A stretch of DNA of 64,000 nt from Progne subis subis (lineage: Eukaryota; Chordata; Aves; Passeriformes; Hirundinidae): NCBI GenBank assembly GCA_022316685.1, contig JAKJHU010000082.1, positions 2,728,001-2,792,000 of the forward strand, in the 5' to 3' direction. Shown here piece after piece: positions 37,701 through 51,500 of this stretch. Within the stretch, counting starts at the first letter, position 1; the number at the start of each line of letters is the position of its first letter. Under the pieces are notes generated by a model. The model had not been told where the DNA came from and did not search any database. It worked only from the letters and a program-made list of their open reading frames with translations. Position numbers and translations under genes: made by a program.

Positions 37701-40700
37701 CCATGCTTTTTTGTTACTCTGAACTTGTTTCTACAGTCTCTTGATGCATTTATTAACCCTAGAAAAGGGTTCTCCAGAATTATTTTTCCTCTTTTATGTT
37801 TTGTTTCCTGATTCATCTAAAGTTGCCTAAATAGTTGAAAATGTGTACAGCACAAACTCAGAGATGCTGAGAGCATTTGGAGCTCCCCCACAATCAGTCC
37901 AGAGCTGAACATGGGATCACAAGGCCACAGAGGGTCCTGCCATGGTCTGATGCTTGTTCAGCATCTGTGAGGCCTCCAGGATGGAAGGATTTGAAAACTG
38001 GGAAGTATAAGACTCCAACTTTGAGAGCTTTCTGTGGGTTTGGGTGGAGAGAGGACTTCTTGCCAGCGTGAGTCCATGGGAACAATAACATCCTGGCCTG
38101 TGCTGGTGGGACAGCAAGCCTGGTGTGCGTTAGGAAGCTGGTGATGCACGTCCTGGACGTGGCTGTTGGCAGGGCACTCACACTCCCCAGCAAAACCTGC
38201 TGTGAGGATGGGTTGAAGGAATAATGTGCAGACCGAATTACAGAGGGTTGATATTTTGAAGCACAAATGTGTGTTCTTCTGTCATCCCACCCCTTGATTT
38301 TGGGTATTGGGTTTTTTTCCCCTGCGATTTTCTTTCTCCGTTGTAATTACTGCTGGGAATGTGACCCAGCTTGGTGGCTTTGGTGCCATGCCCACTTTCT
38401 GTGTGGATCATGGTGCAGGCAGCCATCCTGGGTGGCTGATGGTGATTAGCAAGAAAGCAAAGCTGAGGTACGCCCAGCAATGCAAGGACCACCAAATTCT
38501 GCAAGCACGGATTTTGCTTCCTTTTTGCAAAGCTTAAGTTCAGGGGTTTGCTGCACTCTTTCATTTGGGCAAACCACATGTATGGATAGTCCCCCATGCA
38601 GACTTCCTTCTGCAGCTTGAAAAAGTGCAGCCAAAATAGCAAATTTTAGTTCTTGGCAATTGTTATATTGCAGTAGCAGTGGAGTCCACAGGTCCATTCC
38701 AGCTTATGCAGTACAGGCAGACAGCAGAGAAAAGTCTGCCCCGAGAGGACAAATCTTCTCTAAATAGTTGGGTTGTATAGCAGGAATGTGAGTCCTGCTG
38801 CTGACCTGATCAGACAATAACCAGATCAATAATAATGTAATCCTTCTGGCCAGACTTCTTGCACAGTTGCCTTTTCATTTCATCTATAGCAATAAAGTCA
38901 AGTCTTTGCCTAGGTATTTTTATTAATAGTTTTACAAGCAGAAGAAGAAGAGTAGCCTTAGGCAAGCCTTTGCTATCTGCATGTCTCAGGACATTATAAT
39001 CTGAAAGGATGCTGTCATGGCTGATAGCAGTTGTGTAAGATGATTACAAAACCAAGGGAGCTTTCAGGCCTGTTTACAAAAGCTGTGCTATTGAGTCTTC
39101 CTCCCAACGGTAAGAGCTCCAGCAGTTGTTTTCCTGTGGAGCACAGCAGGGGAATTGGCAGAAATTAATATTTAGTCCTATTTGGGTGTGATTGCAGGTA
39201 ATGACACCGGTGAGTTAGTGGTGCAGCAAAACCTGCAAAAGTAAGAATGAGGAAATCTTCCTTCAGTTTCAGGGAGATTACCAGCAAATGGCTTTGCCTG
39301 TCTCTGCTTTCTACTGTCATTCTTGTACAGCAGCTTGTTCCCTTGTGTACTCCCACCTAGCAGAGGGGCTGTGTCCTCAAACTGCCTGGCACAGTGGTGG
39401 TGTGATCAGCCTCTTTGCATGCTAGTAATACAAGAAACTATTCAAAGCTTTTTTTTTGGGGGGGGGGAAAAACCCCATAAAATTCCTGTTACAGTTCTGG
39501 AACATGCTCATACTGAGCACCTTGTGCAGCGAAAAGTAATTGTATTCTTGCAGTAAGCAGACAGTAAAATATTTCCAAGGGGAGATTATAGACAATGAAC
39601 TTCTGTGGAGCTTTGTTTTAATGACAGCATATTGCTGTATATAAAACACATACCTTGAGGTAAATTCGTAGCCTCTGAAAGGTTATTGCATGTTCAGTGT
39701 AACCAGACAGGCGCAAAAATTTTTATCTTGAGTTGGCCTGTAAGCAGCTTTGGGATTATATTGCAAAAAGCTCTGTGATGCTTGGATTTTATGCATTTAC
39801 ATTAAACCCCATCAATTCCAAGAAGAATCTGAGTTCTTGTGCTGCTGATCACTTGTCTTACTCCTCATTAAAGCTATTTGGAAGAGAGAAAAGCTGCAGT
39901 AATGGCATAAATCATGTGAACAAGTAGAAGAATATCTTCCTCAATTATTTTTAAAATTAGTCTGCAGCCTTTTCTGGCACGTAACTCCTGTTCTTTCAAA
40001 ACACAGCTTGCTTGAGCAGGAGCACAAAACTGTAGAATATCACATCCTCCAAGCTCACAGCTTGCTGTGCTTGGTTACGCAGCCATAGTGAAAATGGGAG
40101 GAAAGTCCGGGATATACAGCAGAAGCGGGCAGCTGGGGTTGTGCTTGCAGGACCTGGGGCTGGCAGGCAGGCTGGATTTTGTCCTGGACTGTGCTGTGGC
40201 ACAGTTAGAACTGGGATCCACTTATTTGGGCTGCTGAGCTCATACTCATTTGTGATGTGTCACTGGTTCACAACACACAGCTGCAGAGAAGTTTTATATA
40301 TCAAGGTCAACAAAGGATTCACAGTTTTTGACGTCCCATTTTGGTTTGTTCTGGGCACCGATTTGCAAGAACTTTAAATGGAATTAGGCATTTCTTTCCT
40401 GGAAAAATCTGTGGATGGAAAGCTCCAAAGTTAGCTTCTACCTGTCAAATCCAAGCTCTGTGAAAGACTTCCAAGGTAGTTACACATGAGCAGAGATGTC
40501 TGTGTGGGTTAGATCTTCACAGCCAGGTTGTAACAGGGACCTGTCACAGCCTGGCTAATCAACCTGGCTGAAGCACTGAATTGATGTATCCTTGCTCCTT
40601 CTGGAGCTAGGTCATTGTGGGCTAATTTGGATATTGATCTTTCCAGTCTCGAATTAAAATTTTAAAATCACCTTGTGCTTCCTGATGCATATTCTGTGAC

Positions 40701-42419
40701 TGTAAGGTGAGCTACTCCCCTGAATTAATAGCTTTGTTCCTGGCCCTGGCACGGCCTTCCTGTTCTGCTGGCCACAAGATATTTGGTGTGATACAACCCC
40801 GAAACGCATTCTGCTTGCTGCCTGGGTGCTCTGCCCATCCTGGGATTGAGGAGAACATTAAAATGTGTGCATCCTCAACTGAACTCTTAACTGGTCGCAA
40901 TTATCAGCATCAGCTGCGTGGCTCGTGTAGAAGTGGCTTCAGGCACTTGAATTCTCTGGTCTCTGCAGACATGGTGCTGTCAGAGAAAAATCAACAGGCA
41001 GGTTTTATCCAGAGATTAAAATAAAAAATTGCAAATTTTTAAGAGCCATTTCCTAATGGTGCTTGAAGCGGGGTGGAAGTCATGCTCTGACTGCAAAGGA
41101 CAGCTCTCGGGACAGTTGGCTGCTGAGCAGCCACGAGCTAATTGGAGCAAGACAGCATTTCCCAGCGCAGCTGTTCTGTCCTTGTTTGCACAGATGAAAA
41201 CCACTGCCAGCAAACCTTGCTGGCCAGTGTCTTCCAAACTCCAGTGAGAGCAGCAGGCCTGGGAGTGTGGCGTTCTGCTCCCTCCAAGTGAGCTGCTCCC
41301 TGCTCCCCTCGGCTGGAGCCAGGCCGAGTGGGAGTATTCTGCTCAGCATGAATTCCTGCCCTAAGCATTCCTGCCTCCCTGCTGTGCCCTAGTGATGCTT
41401 CAGAATGTCATAATCCCCTTCTTCCCATGTCCTCTTCCCTTTGGGAGCTGGGCAGCTCCCTGACAGCCTCTGCTGCAGCTTAACCCAGAGCATCAGTGCT
41501 CCTGTGATGGTATTTGACAGGCTTCATGTTTGATTTGGAGGGGGAACCTTCACCAACGCAAATAATAACGTCTGAAATTTTGTTGCTGGTGGCTGAGGGC
41601 AATTAAAAGCTAAATGTCACACAGCAGTGTAGGCTGCACTTTCCTAGTGAAAATATTACATGGTGATTTGGTGGCAGCAGTTAATTAGTTTGGGCAAATG
41701 ATCTCTTGCTGTGGATGTTTATCAGTGCAATCACATTTATAGTCAGGCTAACGGGGTAGAAAAAAGGGAAGGGAATACTCTGCCCTTTTGCATTAGGGAG
41801 AGCAGATCCTCGAGTGCTGTGACTCTTGCAAGACAGGGACCTGGCTCTGTGCTTTTTTCCTCGGTTCTCTGCTGAACTGAATGCTCAGCAGCAACACTGT
41901 CTCCTGAAGGTCACTGAGCTGCACACAACAAGAACTGACAGGTCTCTTTCCAAGATCTGGTGAGCTGCAGTAAATAAAAGACAATGAGAGACATCCAGGT
42001 TCATCAGAGCTCTCAGGAGGGATGTTCAAAGTTCAGACCAACATGGGTACCAGAGACTGCTTTCTGTGCTCAGTGCACATCAAGAGGCACGGTGAGTGAG
42101 AGGGCTTCCAAATCAGAGTGTGGTTGTGTCAGGACACGTTGTGCTGGCTTTGCAGAGTAGGGAACTGTCTGGCACCCTCTGGAACAGCACTGAACTCGGG
42201 TGAAGACAGCAACAGCTATTGGGGCCCAGAAACACAGTGCCCTCAATTTAGCTGGATTTGAGTGAGTTCGTGGCAGATGCATTCTTGTTGCCCAGTCTAG
42301 TCTAAAATGCACTACATCAATCTTCTCTATAATTTAAAATAAAGCTGTTCTGAACTCCTAACAATGTCATTTGAATAAGCATAGCTTGAAGCATGAAACA
42401 GTGTGTAGGCTGACTTGTT
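34732..42419. other. Intron segment, unique sequence
   Basis: No gene or interspersed repeat was recognised. It contains an A13 run near 36240, a T9G10 homopolymer pair at 39449-39467, and a slightly CpG-enriched stretch at 41.0-41.35 kb. All ORFs are short and lack splice or motif support. Confidence 0.4.
39449..39467. repeat. T9G10 homopolymer junction
   Basis: Nine T residues run directly into ten G residues, followed by AAAAACCCC. The G run is prone to sequencing error and could form a short hairpin with the downstream CCCC. Confidence 0.8.
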
Positions 42420-42905
42420 AAGTGTGTGTGTAGTGGTTTGAAGGAGATACAGAGCATATTTTTGGGCACCACAATAAGAGTGCTGTGGGATGAGTTGGAG
42501 AGCATCCAGAAGAAAGTAATGAGAGTAATCTGGGGCACATGACCTACAGAAGTTTGGATGATTTTTGGGGTGTGCAGTAGAGGAGAATGGAGGAAGAAGA
42601 CATGAATCTTGAAATGCAGACAGAAGGGCTGTCCTGAAGGTAACTGCTTGATACTTACCTGTTGGGGATAGTGAGAGGGGAGAAGGGGTTGGGAAATCCG
42701 TGGCAAAGATGTTTCTGATTGGATGCTAGGAGAAGTCCTGGAAAAAGGATTACCTGGAGAGATTGTGAAGTCTCAATCAGTAAAGGTCTTGAGGAGGAGA
42801 TGGGGGAAAGCTTTCTCAGAAACTGCTACTGCTGTTGATTCAGCTTCGGAGCAGATGAGCTGGCAAGAAGATTTTATGAGGGTCCCTTCCAGTCTTGTCT
42901 TGTGT
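42420..42905 (+). mobile_element. Old, degenerate CR1 LINE fragment, plus orientation
   Basis: Only diverged landmarks remain: GGAGAGCATCCAGAAGAAAG, ACCTGGAGAGATTGTGAAGT followed by CTCAATCAGTAAAGGTCTTG, and near the end TGAGGGTCCCTTCCAGTCTT. Their order and spacing fit a CR1 3' region of an older subfamily than the copies at 16.2 and 34.2 kb. No clear terminal ATTCTATG repeat is visible, so the 3' end is lost or mutated. The 81-codon + ORF inside is not functional. Confidence 0.6.
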
Positions 42906-45450
42906 AGACAAGATCGGAATGAACACTGCGCTGCCACTTATGCTTTGAGCTGCAATTCAAGTAATTAGCTTCATCGATCTTTTTATTTCATTACTCCGCA
43001 GTAAATCACTTTGGTTCCATTCCAAAATTCCTTTACTCTAGTGAAAGTTGGATTAAATCCTTTCTGCACAGTTAGGAGCACACTTAGGTTTCCAAGATAT
43101 TTATTCCCTACTAATTTATGTACTTGAAAGCCTCCTGTGTATTTGAATAGAATGAAGATGAGTTCACAGGCCCTCCCTTTCCACTTTCAGTGCCATGTTG
43201 TGTAGCTGTTTGAGTTGTGACCACTGTAGACTCAGGAGGGTACCTGACAGGTCCCATAGGTAATTCAAACTATGTCAGTCATGTAGGAAGTATTAGCTCG
43301 AGTTTGATTTTCTAGGCAGCTCAGTGCCCCCATCTTGGAGGATTTATCTGTGGTGACTCTCCATTCTGTTCCAAAAATGAACAAAAAAATATATCACCCA
43401 AGAATAATCTAGATATGATGGTGTTTAACTGTTTTACTGGCATTGTCATTTCCTGGTTTGTGAGACACAGAATCCAGATGCCAGACATAATCAGGGAGTG
43501 CTTTCAGCAGCGACGTGCTGAATTCAGGCTCGATACTTAATGGTACGTGCTGTTTTTGGGGGTTGTCTCACACTCTGTCTCCTGCAATGCTGTGCTACAT
43601 CTGTGTTTTCTTGCCTCTCTGACCTCGTTCTTTTGCTAACACAGGTCAGCAACTACTAAAAATGGTGTTGTATACCCACTGGGAATGAGAACTCCAGATT
43701 CTGCTGCGATGCCTCCGGGGCCATCTCCATGTCCTTGTTAGCTCTAAGTAGCTGCATTTGGCTTCACTCTTGGTCATCTTAGAGCAGAGATAACTGGGGA
43801 GGGATTGAAGGAGATGGAAATCAAATGCTGGACTGAGAGAAAATCCAAGCAGTCCCTCAACATCTTTCTCATTAGAACCCAGCATAAGATGTTTGTGGGC
43901 TATGGGAATACAATTTACAAGTTGTTCTCTCACCCCCAAATTTGCCTGTCATTCCTTTCTGGATAAATGTAATCCATTAGTTAGAGGCTTTTTCTACTGG
44001 TTGAATTGCTTCAACCTGTTTCTGAAACATATTTATGTTTTTAAAGTCCGAATCCTCTCTTATTGCTGCAGTGGAGATGAATATCTATGAGGTTGAGTGG
44101 CAAAAAGATGAAATCTGCCCCTTTTACACAATCCTAATTGTGGCTCTGGGGCTGGGGAAGTGTTCCCTTCCTGGCATGAGGGTAGGGAACAAGCAGAGTG
44201 TCTTGCTGGCATCACCTTGTGCAGGGCTCTCTGTTTGCTTTGCTTGTCCTATCCATCTTGGTCTCACTCAGCTTTTTCCACATAACAAAGAAAAGTGAGA
44301 TTATTTGATTGTATGGGTAATAACAGCTTCAGTCACTGATGTCAGAAGTATAAATTAATAATTGGGGGGAAAAATGTTTTGCATCATGGGTCCTTTTTGG
44401 GCAAATAGGTCTGTTCATGAGATGAAGCAGCCTGCACCCTCTCCTCCTCTTTGCTAATGTGACATGAAGCTGTTGCTGCTGATGTTCTACTGGAAGATGA
44501 GGGTGCTCAGCTGAGCCCACTGAGCAGGCTTTCTTCTCTTGCTGCTGACTCCTGCTGTGATCTCACCTTTCTGGTACCTTAGTGATAGTTTCTGCTCTAG
44601 ACTCTAACCATTTCTGTGAGCATGATGAAGATACTGATTTTTATGCCTAGCAAAATACTGTCAGGAGACTGAATTAGGTGCAAATTTCTCCTCTTTCTGC
44701 AGTTGTTGTTGAAAGGGAGATCTAATTGAGATTATTCTAAGGGACAAAGTGGATGCTTATTTGAGCAAGTAGCATCAGTTGTGGTGAGATTGAGTTCACA
44801 CTATTTCCATTCCCCAGGAGTGGAAAGTACTTTTCAAGTCCAGAAGCTGTCTTCACACAGACCAAACTCAGCTGTGCTTTGGGTTTGACAGATGTCAGTG
44901 GTTCTGGCAACAGCCAAGGCCACAGGAATCAAATGTGTTCTGTACACAGTGATGTTGCAGTGTTGTCACCAGGAGTGTAGAAGCCTTCTCCTCATGATTT
45001 CCAGATCAGTTCTTCAGCTGTCATCGTTTTGGAACTGAGAAAACCTACTGATTTCTTCATCAGCTCCAGTCTCATTTATGAGTCCCAGACCCCATTGCTC
45101 AGAAGAGTAACATCTTCCCAATGTACTTCTCTGTCTCCCAGAAGGCTGGGTTAAACTGGAGTTGGCTGAAACGTGAAGCTGTAGATTTAGTGGTGGAATC
45201 ATTGGAACCGTGACGATCCACAATGTAGTATCTGAGTCCCAGCCATTCCAGCTGCCAGTGCCCTTGGTCATCCCAGCCACTGCAGGACACGAGGAGAAAT
45301 GATGCTTGCAAGTGAAAACTTGGTGTCTTGTGCCTACAGTATCGAGGAGGGCCAACATCAAAGGATGCTATTTTGTTGCTTTAGACTGGGAGAACTAATT
45401 AGAATGGAGGTATTATACTTTTTATCATCTCTCTGCTACTACCTTGTTTA

Positions 45451-45538
45451 GTTGTGAATGCATCTGATCTTTTTGTCCCTCCCATCTAGGATCAGTTGTG
45501 AATTCATCTGTTCTTTTTGTCCCTCTCATTTAGGATCA
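45451..45538. repeat. 44-bp tandem duplication
   Basis: Two adjacent 44-base units (45451-45494 and 45495-45538) start GTTGTGAATG/GTTGTGAATT and end CTAGGATCA/TTAGGATCA. They differ at 4 positions, about 91% identical. This is a local tandem duplication of modest age. Each unit contains a pyrimidine tract ending in TAG, so both resemble a weak splice acceptor. Confidence 0.9.
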
Positions 45539-48500
45539 ATCTGTTCCCCATTAGAAGGATATGTGCATGTGGAGAACATTCTTCTCTCACCTCTGAGAGA
45601 GCTCTCTGGCCTTTATCACACTGGAAATGCTATTCTGCACTGAAATCAGGCAAGCACCGTTGTGCCTGTTCTGATTGTTCTGATGTTGACATTTTTGAAA
45701 TGATGCAAAGTAGGACCTGTGCAGTGTGGTGAAAAGAATGAACCCAAACCTTTAAGGTTACTCCGAGGCTAGTAATGAAAACTTGTACAGCTCAGAAAAT
45801 GTGCCTTGGAATTGACTGGAGACAGTGCTGTGTATGGAGCAATTATCCCCAAGAAGGACAATTTCCAGTTCAAACAAGCTCAGGCTGTATTTACAGCAGA
45901 GGGATACTGGAGTCAAGGGCATTGTTTAACTTCTGATACACTTTGATGGCATTTGCTACGTTTCCAGCAGGAAAGATAAGCAGCTGCCAGGAACATGGTC
46001 TAGAAATGGCAATTTCCTGCCCTCGGTGGAACTGCACCTGCTGAGTTCAGACACAGACTTGAGGGGAAGAATGTCCCACTTTTGGAGCCTGGCCTTTGCA
46101 TTTGTGTTTGAAAGGAAAGAAGGCAGACGGAAGAGTAATTAATCAAGGTTTGAGGAAACAGGATCATGAAGAGATTTATATCCCTCATCTGTATGTATAA
46201 TGGCTCTGTCAGCTGCATGATGGGCTCTTGGAGGAGCTGCTCTCTAATGGGGTGGGATTTAGAGCTCTGCAATGCTGAGACAGCTGAGGGTGGGGAGGTT
46301 GCTACAGGGTGATACAGGCCCCCTTATCCATCTTTTGTGGTTTTTTGTTCAGAAGAAAAAAGGGGAGAAGAGATGGTCCACACGGTTTGTCGATGCAAGC
46401 GAAAAGCTGACTTGTAAAGATTTGTGAGTTTGCTTTGTTTATGAGTAGAAGGGTCACACCTGAACAGCTGAAGAGTGTCCTCTGCACTTGTGTGCCATGG
46501 TGGTGGCAGTGCACTCTCTCCAGCCAGAGTGAGGGCCGAGGTGTGTTAATCACTGTGCAATCACAAAGGGCTGCATTGCAGGCATCACCCCCTAAGCCAG
46601 GCTGACAGCAGAGCTGCAGTTCAGCCACACGCTCAGAATGCAGGATGCCAAACACCACAGGCACGTCTGTGGAATGTCTGGCACTGCTGCACCCAAATGG
46701 CCTCATGGACCAAGAAAGCATCCTCAGTTTTTTCATGGATTTTACAGCATGCTCAGCTTCCATGGTCCCCACTACATGCTGTGCACCTCACTCACTGATT
46801 TTAATCACTGGGATAAGATCATTTAAAGCTCCTTCAGAATAAATTAGCAACACTCACTGTTCTCACCTGTCCCTGAAAATCCTGGATTGCACAGAAACCG
46901 AGGAGCAGCAGACCAGTATCTGCCATAGCTGCTTTTGGGGAAAAGTCAGTGTCTGTAGAGGTGAGGCAGAGCAGCCCTGAGCCTTGCCCTGCTGCTGTTT
47001 CCCTCCTGTCAGGCATCTCTCTCCACACCCCTTGTCAAGTCAAACAAATGCTTTTGGTGCTGACAGCACTGGTCGCTGTCAGAGCAAAGATGGATGGCTT
47101 TCCAGGATGGATGGACATCATCTGGGAATTTGTTTTAGAGGTTGAGATAGGGTTTTTTCATATCAGAGGAAGAAATTTATATCTTCTGACAATAGTCTCC
47201 TGAGGGCCTCTTTCCTTTATTGATACTTCAGTGTTGTCCTTTGATGTAATAATCCTGCATTACATAGGCTGTCACTCAGAAATGATGAAGTTGGACTTTT
47301 GGTGCAGGGGAATACCACCAAAGCTGAAAAAAAAAAAAGAATATTTGAATTTATGAGACAGAGACAGCTATACCTTAACTTAAAGGAAGATGCTTCTGCA
47401 CAGAGAAATTCATGATGAATATGAAAATTAGCCAGGAGCTTGGTCTTACGGAAATATGATCTAAACTGACAGATTTTGTGTTTCCACTTCATCCAGACAG
47501 TGTCCTCAGCCAGTTTAAAATGCACAGATAGCATCCAATAGCAGTGGCACTGTGGAATGTTTTAAAATTTGACTAAACACAGGAAAGATCACATCTGACA
47601 TACCTGCCCTTGAGTGAAAGGATTATTGTGCTTCTTTCATAAATCCAAACAGCTGATAAAGAATTGCTGGTTTGTTCACCAGGGCAGTGCATTAGAACAC
47701 ACAGAGACTTGCTCTGGAAGGGACATCCTTGTTTTAGCCTGGGTGTATTTTGCAAGCAAGTTCCACACTGGTGTCAGATTTGCAAGGATGACTTTAGCTG
47801 CTCCAGCCATGTCTCGAGGAGAATGTCCCTTGTCTGACCAGTGCCTCAGATACAGCTGCCTTTGACTGCACTTCATTTTTACCATCTCCAGCTGGGGATG
47901 GGTTCAACTTCGAAATTAGTTTCCAAAGCTTCCAGGATATTCTGTGCTGCATGCAGTGGTCTGGAAGTGGTAATGTGTCATTTGGAATTCACAGTTCAGA
48001 GTGCACGCTTAGCATCTCAGGCTCACGCTTCGCTGAAATGCTGCTCTGACCAATTCAGATCTGCTGTTCTGATTTCCTTCTGAAGCTCACAGCAAACATC
48101 CTAAGTGATGGATTTAACCATGAAAGGAACCCTGGCCAATGTGACCTCGACAGAATGTTTTTTCCTTTTGAAGGGGTGATTAATAATGGCTTTGAATCGA
48201 ATACTTCAAATATTTCAAGAGGAATAATGTTTTCCTTGGAAGAGTTTTCTTGCTGTAGGGTGAGATTGCATCTGACACATCCAGCCACATTCAGACCTGG
48301 AGCTGAATGTTGTGGAAGAGCTCTGCAACAAGGCACCTTCTCACACCAGTTTCCTAGGAAACTTAATTTTATTGAAAGTAAAACCTCCTTTTGTTCCTAT
48401 GATATTTGAAAGTTTATTGAGATGCATCAATCAGTAGGGTCAGTATCTTGAGGATAATTCCTTAAATCTGATTTGCAGTAATCCATCATATCCACATCCC

Positions 48501-51500
48501 CAGACTCCCAGGGAACAAACACTTCACAGTGGGCAGCTCAGTAAGAACAGTATCAAATGCATAAGGCTGGAAGGCCATTGAGTTCTTCAATGTATTTAAT
48601 AAGATTATCACTGTCCATGTACAGTTTGAAATGGTTTTGGTGCAGAATCTTTCACTTTCACACCCATCACTGGCAGGGAAATCTGGAGTCCCTGGGGAGG
48701 AGGGGTGTTGGGGGCTGACTGGTGTGGGCTGCAGCTGGATCTGGTGTGAAAAGTCTCCATTCTCACCCCAGCCAAGCCCTGAAAGCAGGAGACTCATCCA
48801 GGGCACCTCTGGGCTCCAACCTTCTTTCCTTGGCTTGTACTCCTGCTCTTCATCACAGGTATTGATTATTAAAACCAGTCAGTCCCGTGCTCTGGCAGCA
48901 AATTTTGCTAACAAAAGTGTAAATATGCCATGTCTGAGTGGGTTTAAATTTCTACCTTGCCTCTGTCCGTGAGGTCCCTGAGCTGGTGTGGTGCCCTGCT
49001 ATTCTGCACCCATCTTCCAGTGCCAATGCTCTTGTGTCTTTCCTCAAATATAAAAACTGGATTTCATTTGGCCATGTTCAGCATCTGTCCTGCAGCCTGC
49101 TCAGAGCTGATCTCCCAAATCTGCTCTAAATAACACCAATGAATTCCTCTGACTAATTCAGAGCCTGGCTTTGACTCCTTTGTGCAGCATCGTGTGATTC
49201 AAATGCATGCTGCAAAAGGCCTTATCCCTTAGCTATTGTGGCAGTTGTGGTTAAATAATATTAATCCTTGATCTTCTGTTTCCCCCTCAGAAATATTTGG
49301 TAGTCTGATCTCTGGGATTTTCTTAGAACTCAGATTAAAATATAAACTGGGATAGAGGGATTTCCCATAGGTAAAGCGGTTTTAACAATGTTTTTAAATG
49401 AAAATATTGTATCCCCGGCATGAAATCAAATGTGTTGTGTGTTACATGAAGACTGGTCATGCAAAATAATGTCAACAAAACAATCTTGCTGCCCCTTGAG
49501 ACTTATACTTGATAATGCACAAGAGCAATTGAAAGTCTTCTCATGGCATTCATTTTTAATTACTTCTGTGGTCCAAGGTCATAGATATAAGCCACTTGTC
49601 AGCCTGGATAGCTTCACCAAGATAAAGACTAGATTTATGGCATTTATGCAGAATTCTGGGAAAAACCAAAGGTCACATTTTTCAAATTGAAGTGTTCAAA
49701 GTTAGCCCCTTAAACCCGTCCTCAGACACTTGGATAAACAGCCTGCCTTTCACAAGTGCCAGCAGAGGCTCTTTGTGCTGACTGTGCTACAAACAGCCCC
49801 TGCCCAGTGCCTGTGTCACTCATCAGCCCAATTTGGGGCTCACAGGCCTCCTCCAGGCTCTGGTGTTAGTTTGGCCTTAACCAAAGTGGCCATGTTGTCA
49901 AGGCTTTAAATTATTATGAAAACAGTTCTTCGTTCTCAATCCTTCAAGTTTTAATGTGGATGCTGCCATTATAAGGAAGACCTGTGTCTGTTTTGTTTCC
50001 ATGCAAAGTCGGCATGACTGAGTGGAATATTTTAGAGACTATTCTGATATGAATTGTTTTACATCCTAGTGGCAGCTCTTCATAAAAATTATCTTAACCA
50101 TTCTTTACGGTGTGTTTTTTCAGGCCCAAAATTTCATGTGTAGTAGAATTTTCTTGTTTCTAGACTGTGACTTAAGACTGAAGAAAATTTTTTGCTTTTT
50201 GGCAACAAAATCTTTAGCAAAGTCTTAGCTTCCAAGCTCTTGTTCTTTTAAGGGTGTGCTTGAATGTAGAGGCAGAATAAAAATGCAGAATCTTTGGAAA
50301 TATAAGTCAACCAGAATTTTCTGCATCAGGTTTGCATTCTTCCCTTTGTTTAATAAAGCAACAGGTACAAGAAAGGAGGCTGTGTGAGAGCCCATGGTAG
50401 CTTGGGCTCCTACCACTCTCCTGTGAGTGCTCTGAGGAAGTTGTTTTAGAGGTGAAGCAAATCACTAAATCCATAGAATTACAATAGACAAGTGTGAGGT
50501 TTGGGACATAACAGCACTTGCATGAAGAAATCACCAATTAAGTCTTTGGATAGTAGCTGCAGAGGCAGGAGGAACAGCAATTCCTGAGAAAATGGGGGGA
50601 CATTTTCTATGGAAGGTCTTTATTTGAGGGCTGGTGATGACCAGAAATATTGGTTCTGTCGGGATTGTTTAAGAGTCTTTCATTTGCATTTTGGAAGAGG
50701 AAAAAAAGGCTTAAAACACAGATTTTGGGACTAGTTAAATATGCACCAGGGCTCTGGTTCAGATGAACACAGATTAAGTGAAGGCAGAGCAGTAAGGCTC
50801 AGCAGCAGTAAGATAAGAGTGGCACCTTTGTCTGAACGTTCCCACAGGCAAGTTTCATATATTTGTGCAAACAAAAGCTGAGAGAAGCCCAAAGGTGATT
50901 CTAGGAATGATGCCACATGTAACCATACACTGAAATAGTGGCAAGTGTGGAGATGGTATAGGGGAGTCTGTGGGAATGATCTTTTAAATATACAGCGTGT
51001 CTCTTTTTGCCAGATTGCTGATCTTCCAACTTGCAGGATGTGCCTAGAAGGTTTTGAAAATCTGGAGCTGATGCTCTTCTAAAAATAAACATATCGAAAC
51101 GGATAAAAACAAATAAATTCCTGGAATTTTATTGACAAAATCTCTTCCAGTCCATTTTTGTCAGGCTTGTCAGCTGTACTAACACTCTTTGATGCTGCTT
51201 TTACCACCTATGTTTGCTGAAGTAGGTGTTGCCCTCTGTAGATAACTATTGTTCTGGCTTCCTGGCCCATTTGCTCAAATTTCCTCAGTTTTTGTTGCAC
51301 TTCTGAATAAGAATGGGTGGATATGGATACGGGGACGTAGCATTTTCAACTTTGCAGGTGAGCTGACGGCTCACTGAGGACACTGCTGACCTGAAGTGAC
51401 TCTGGTCACGCTCCACCAGGCAGTGTCAGATGTGTTGTTCCCCAGCTTGGCAGGATTTTGGGATGCAGTGCTCTGATGAAAGGGCAGCTTTGGTGCTGCT

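Noticed and set aside
46302..46772. 156-codon ORF on the minus strand
   Set aside because: No recognisable motif. It overlaps other ORFs in both orientations, with no promoter or splice-site support.
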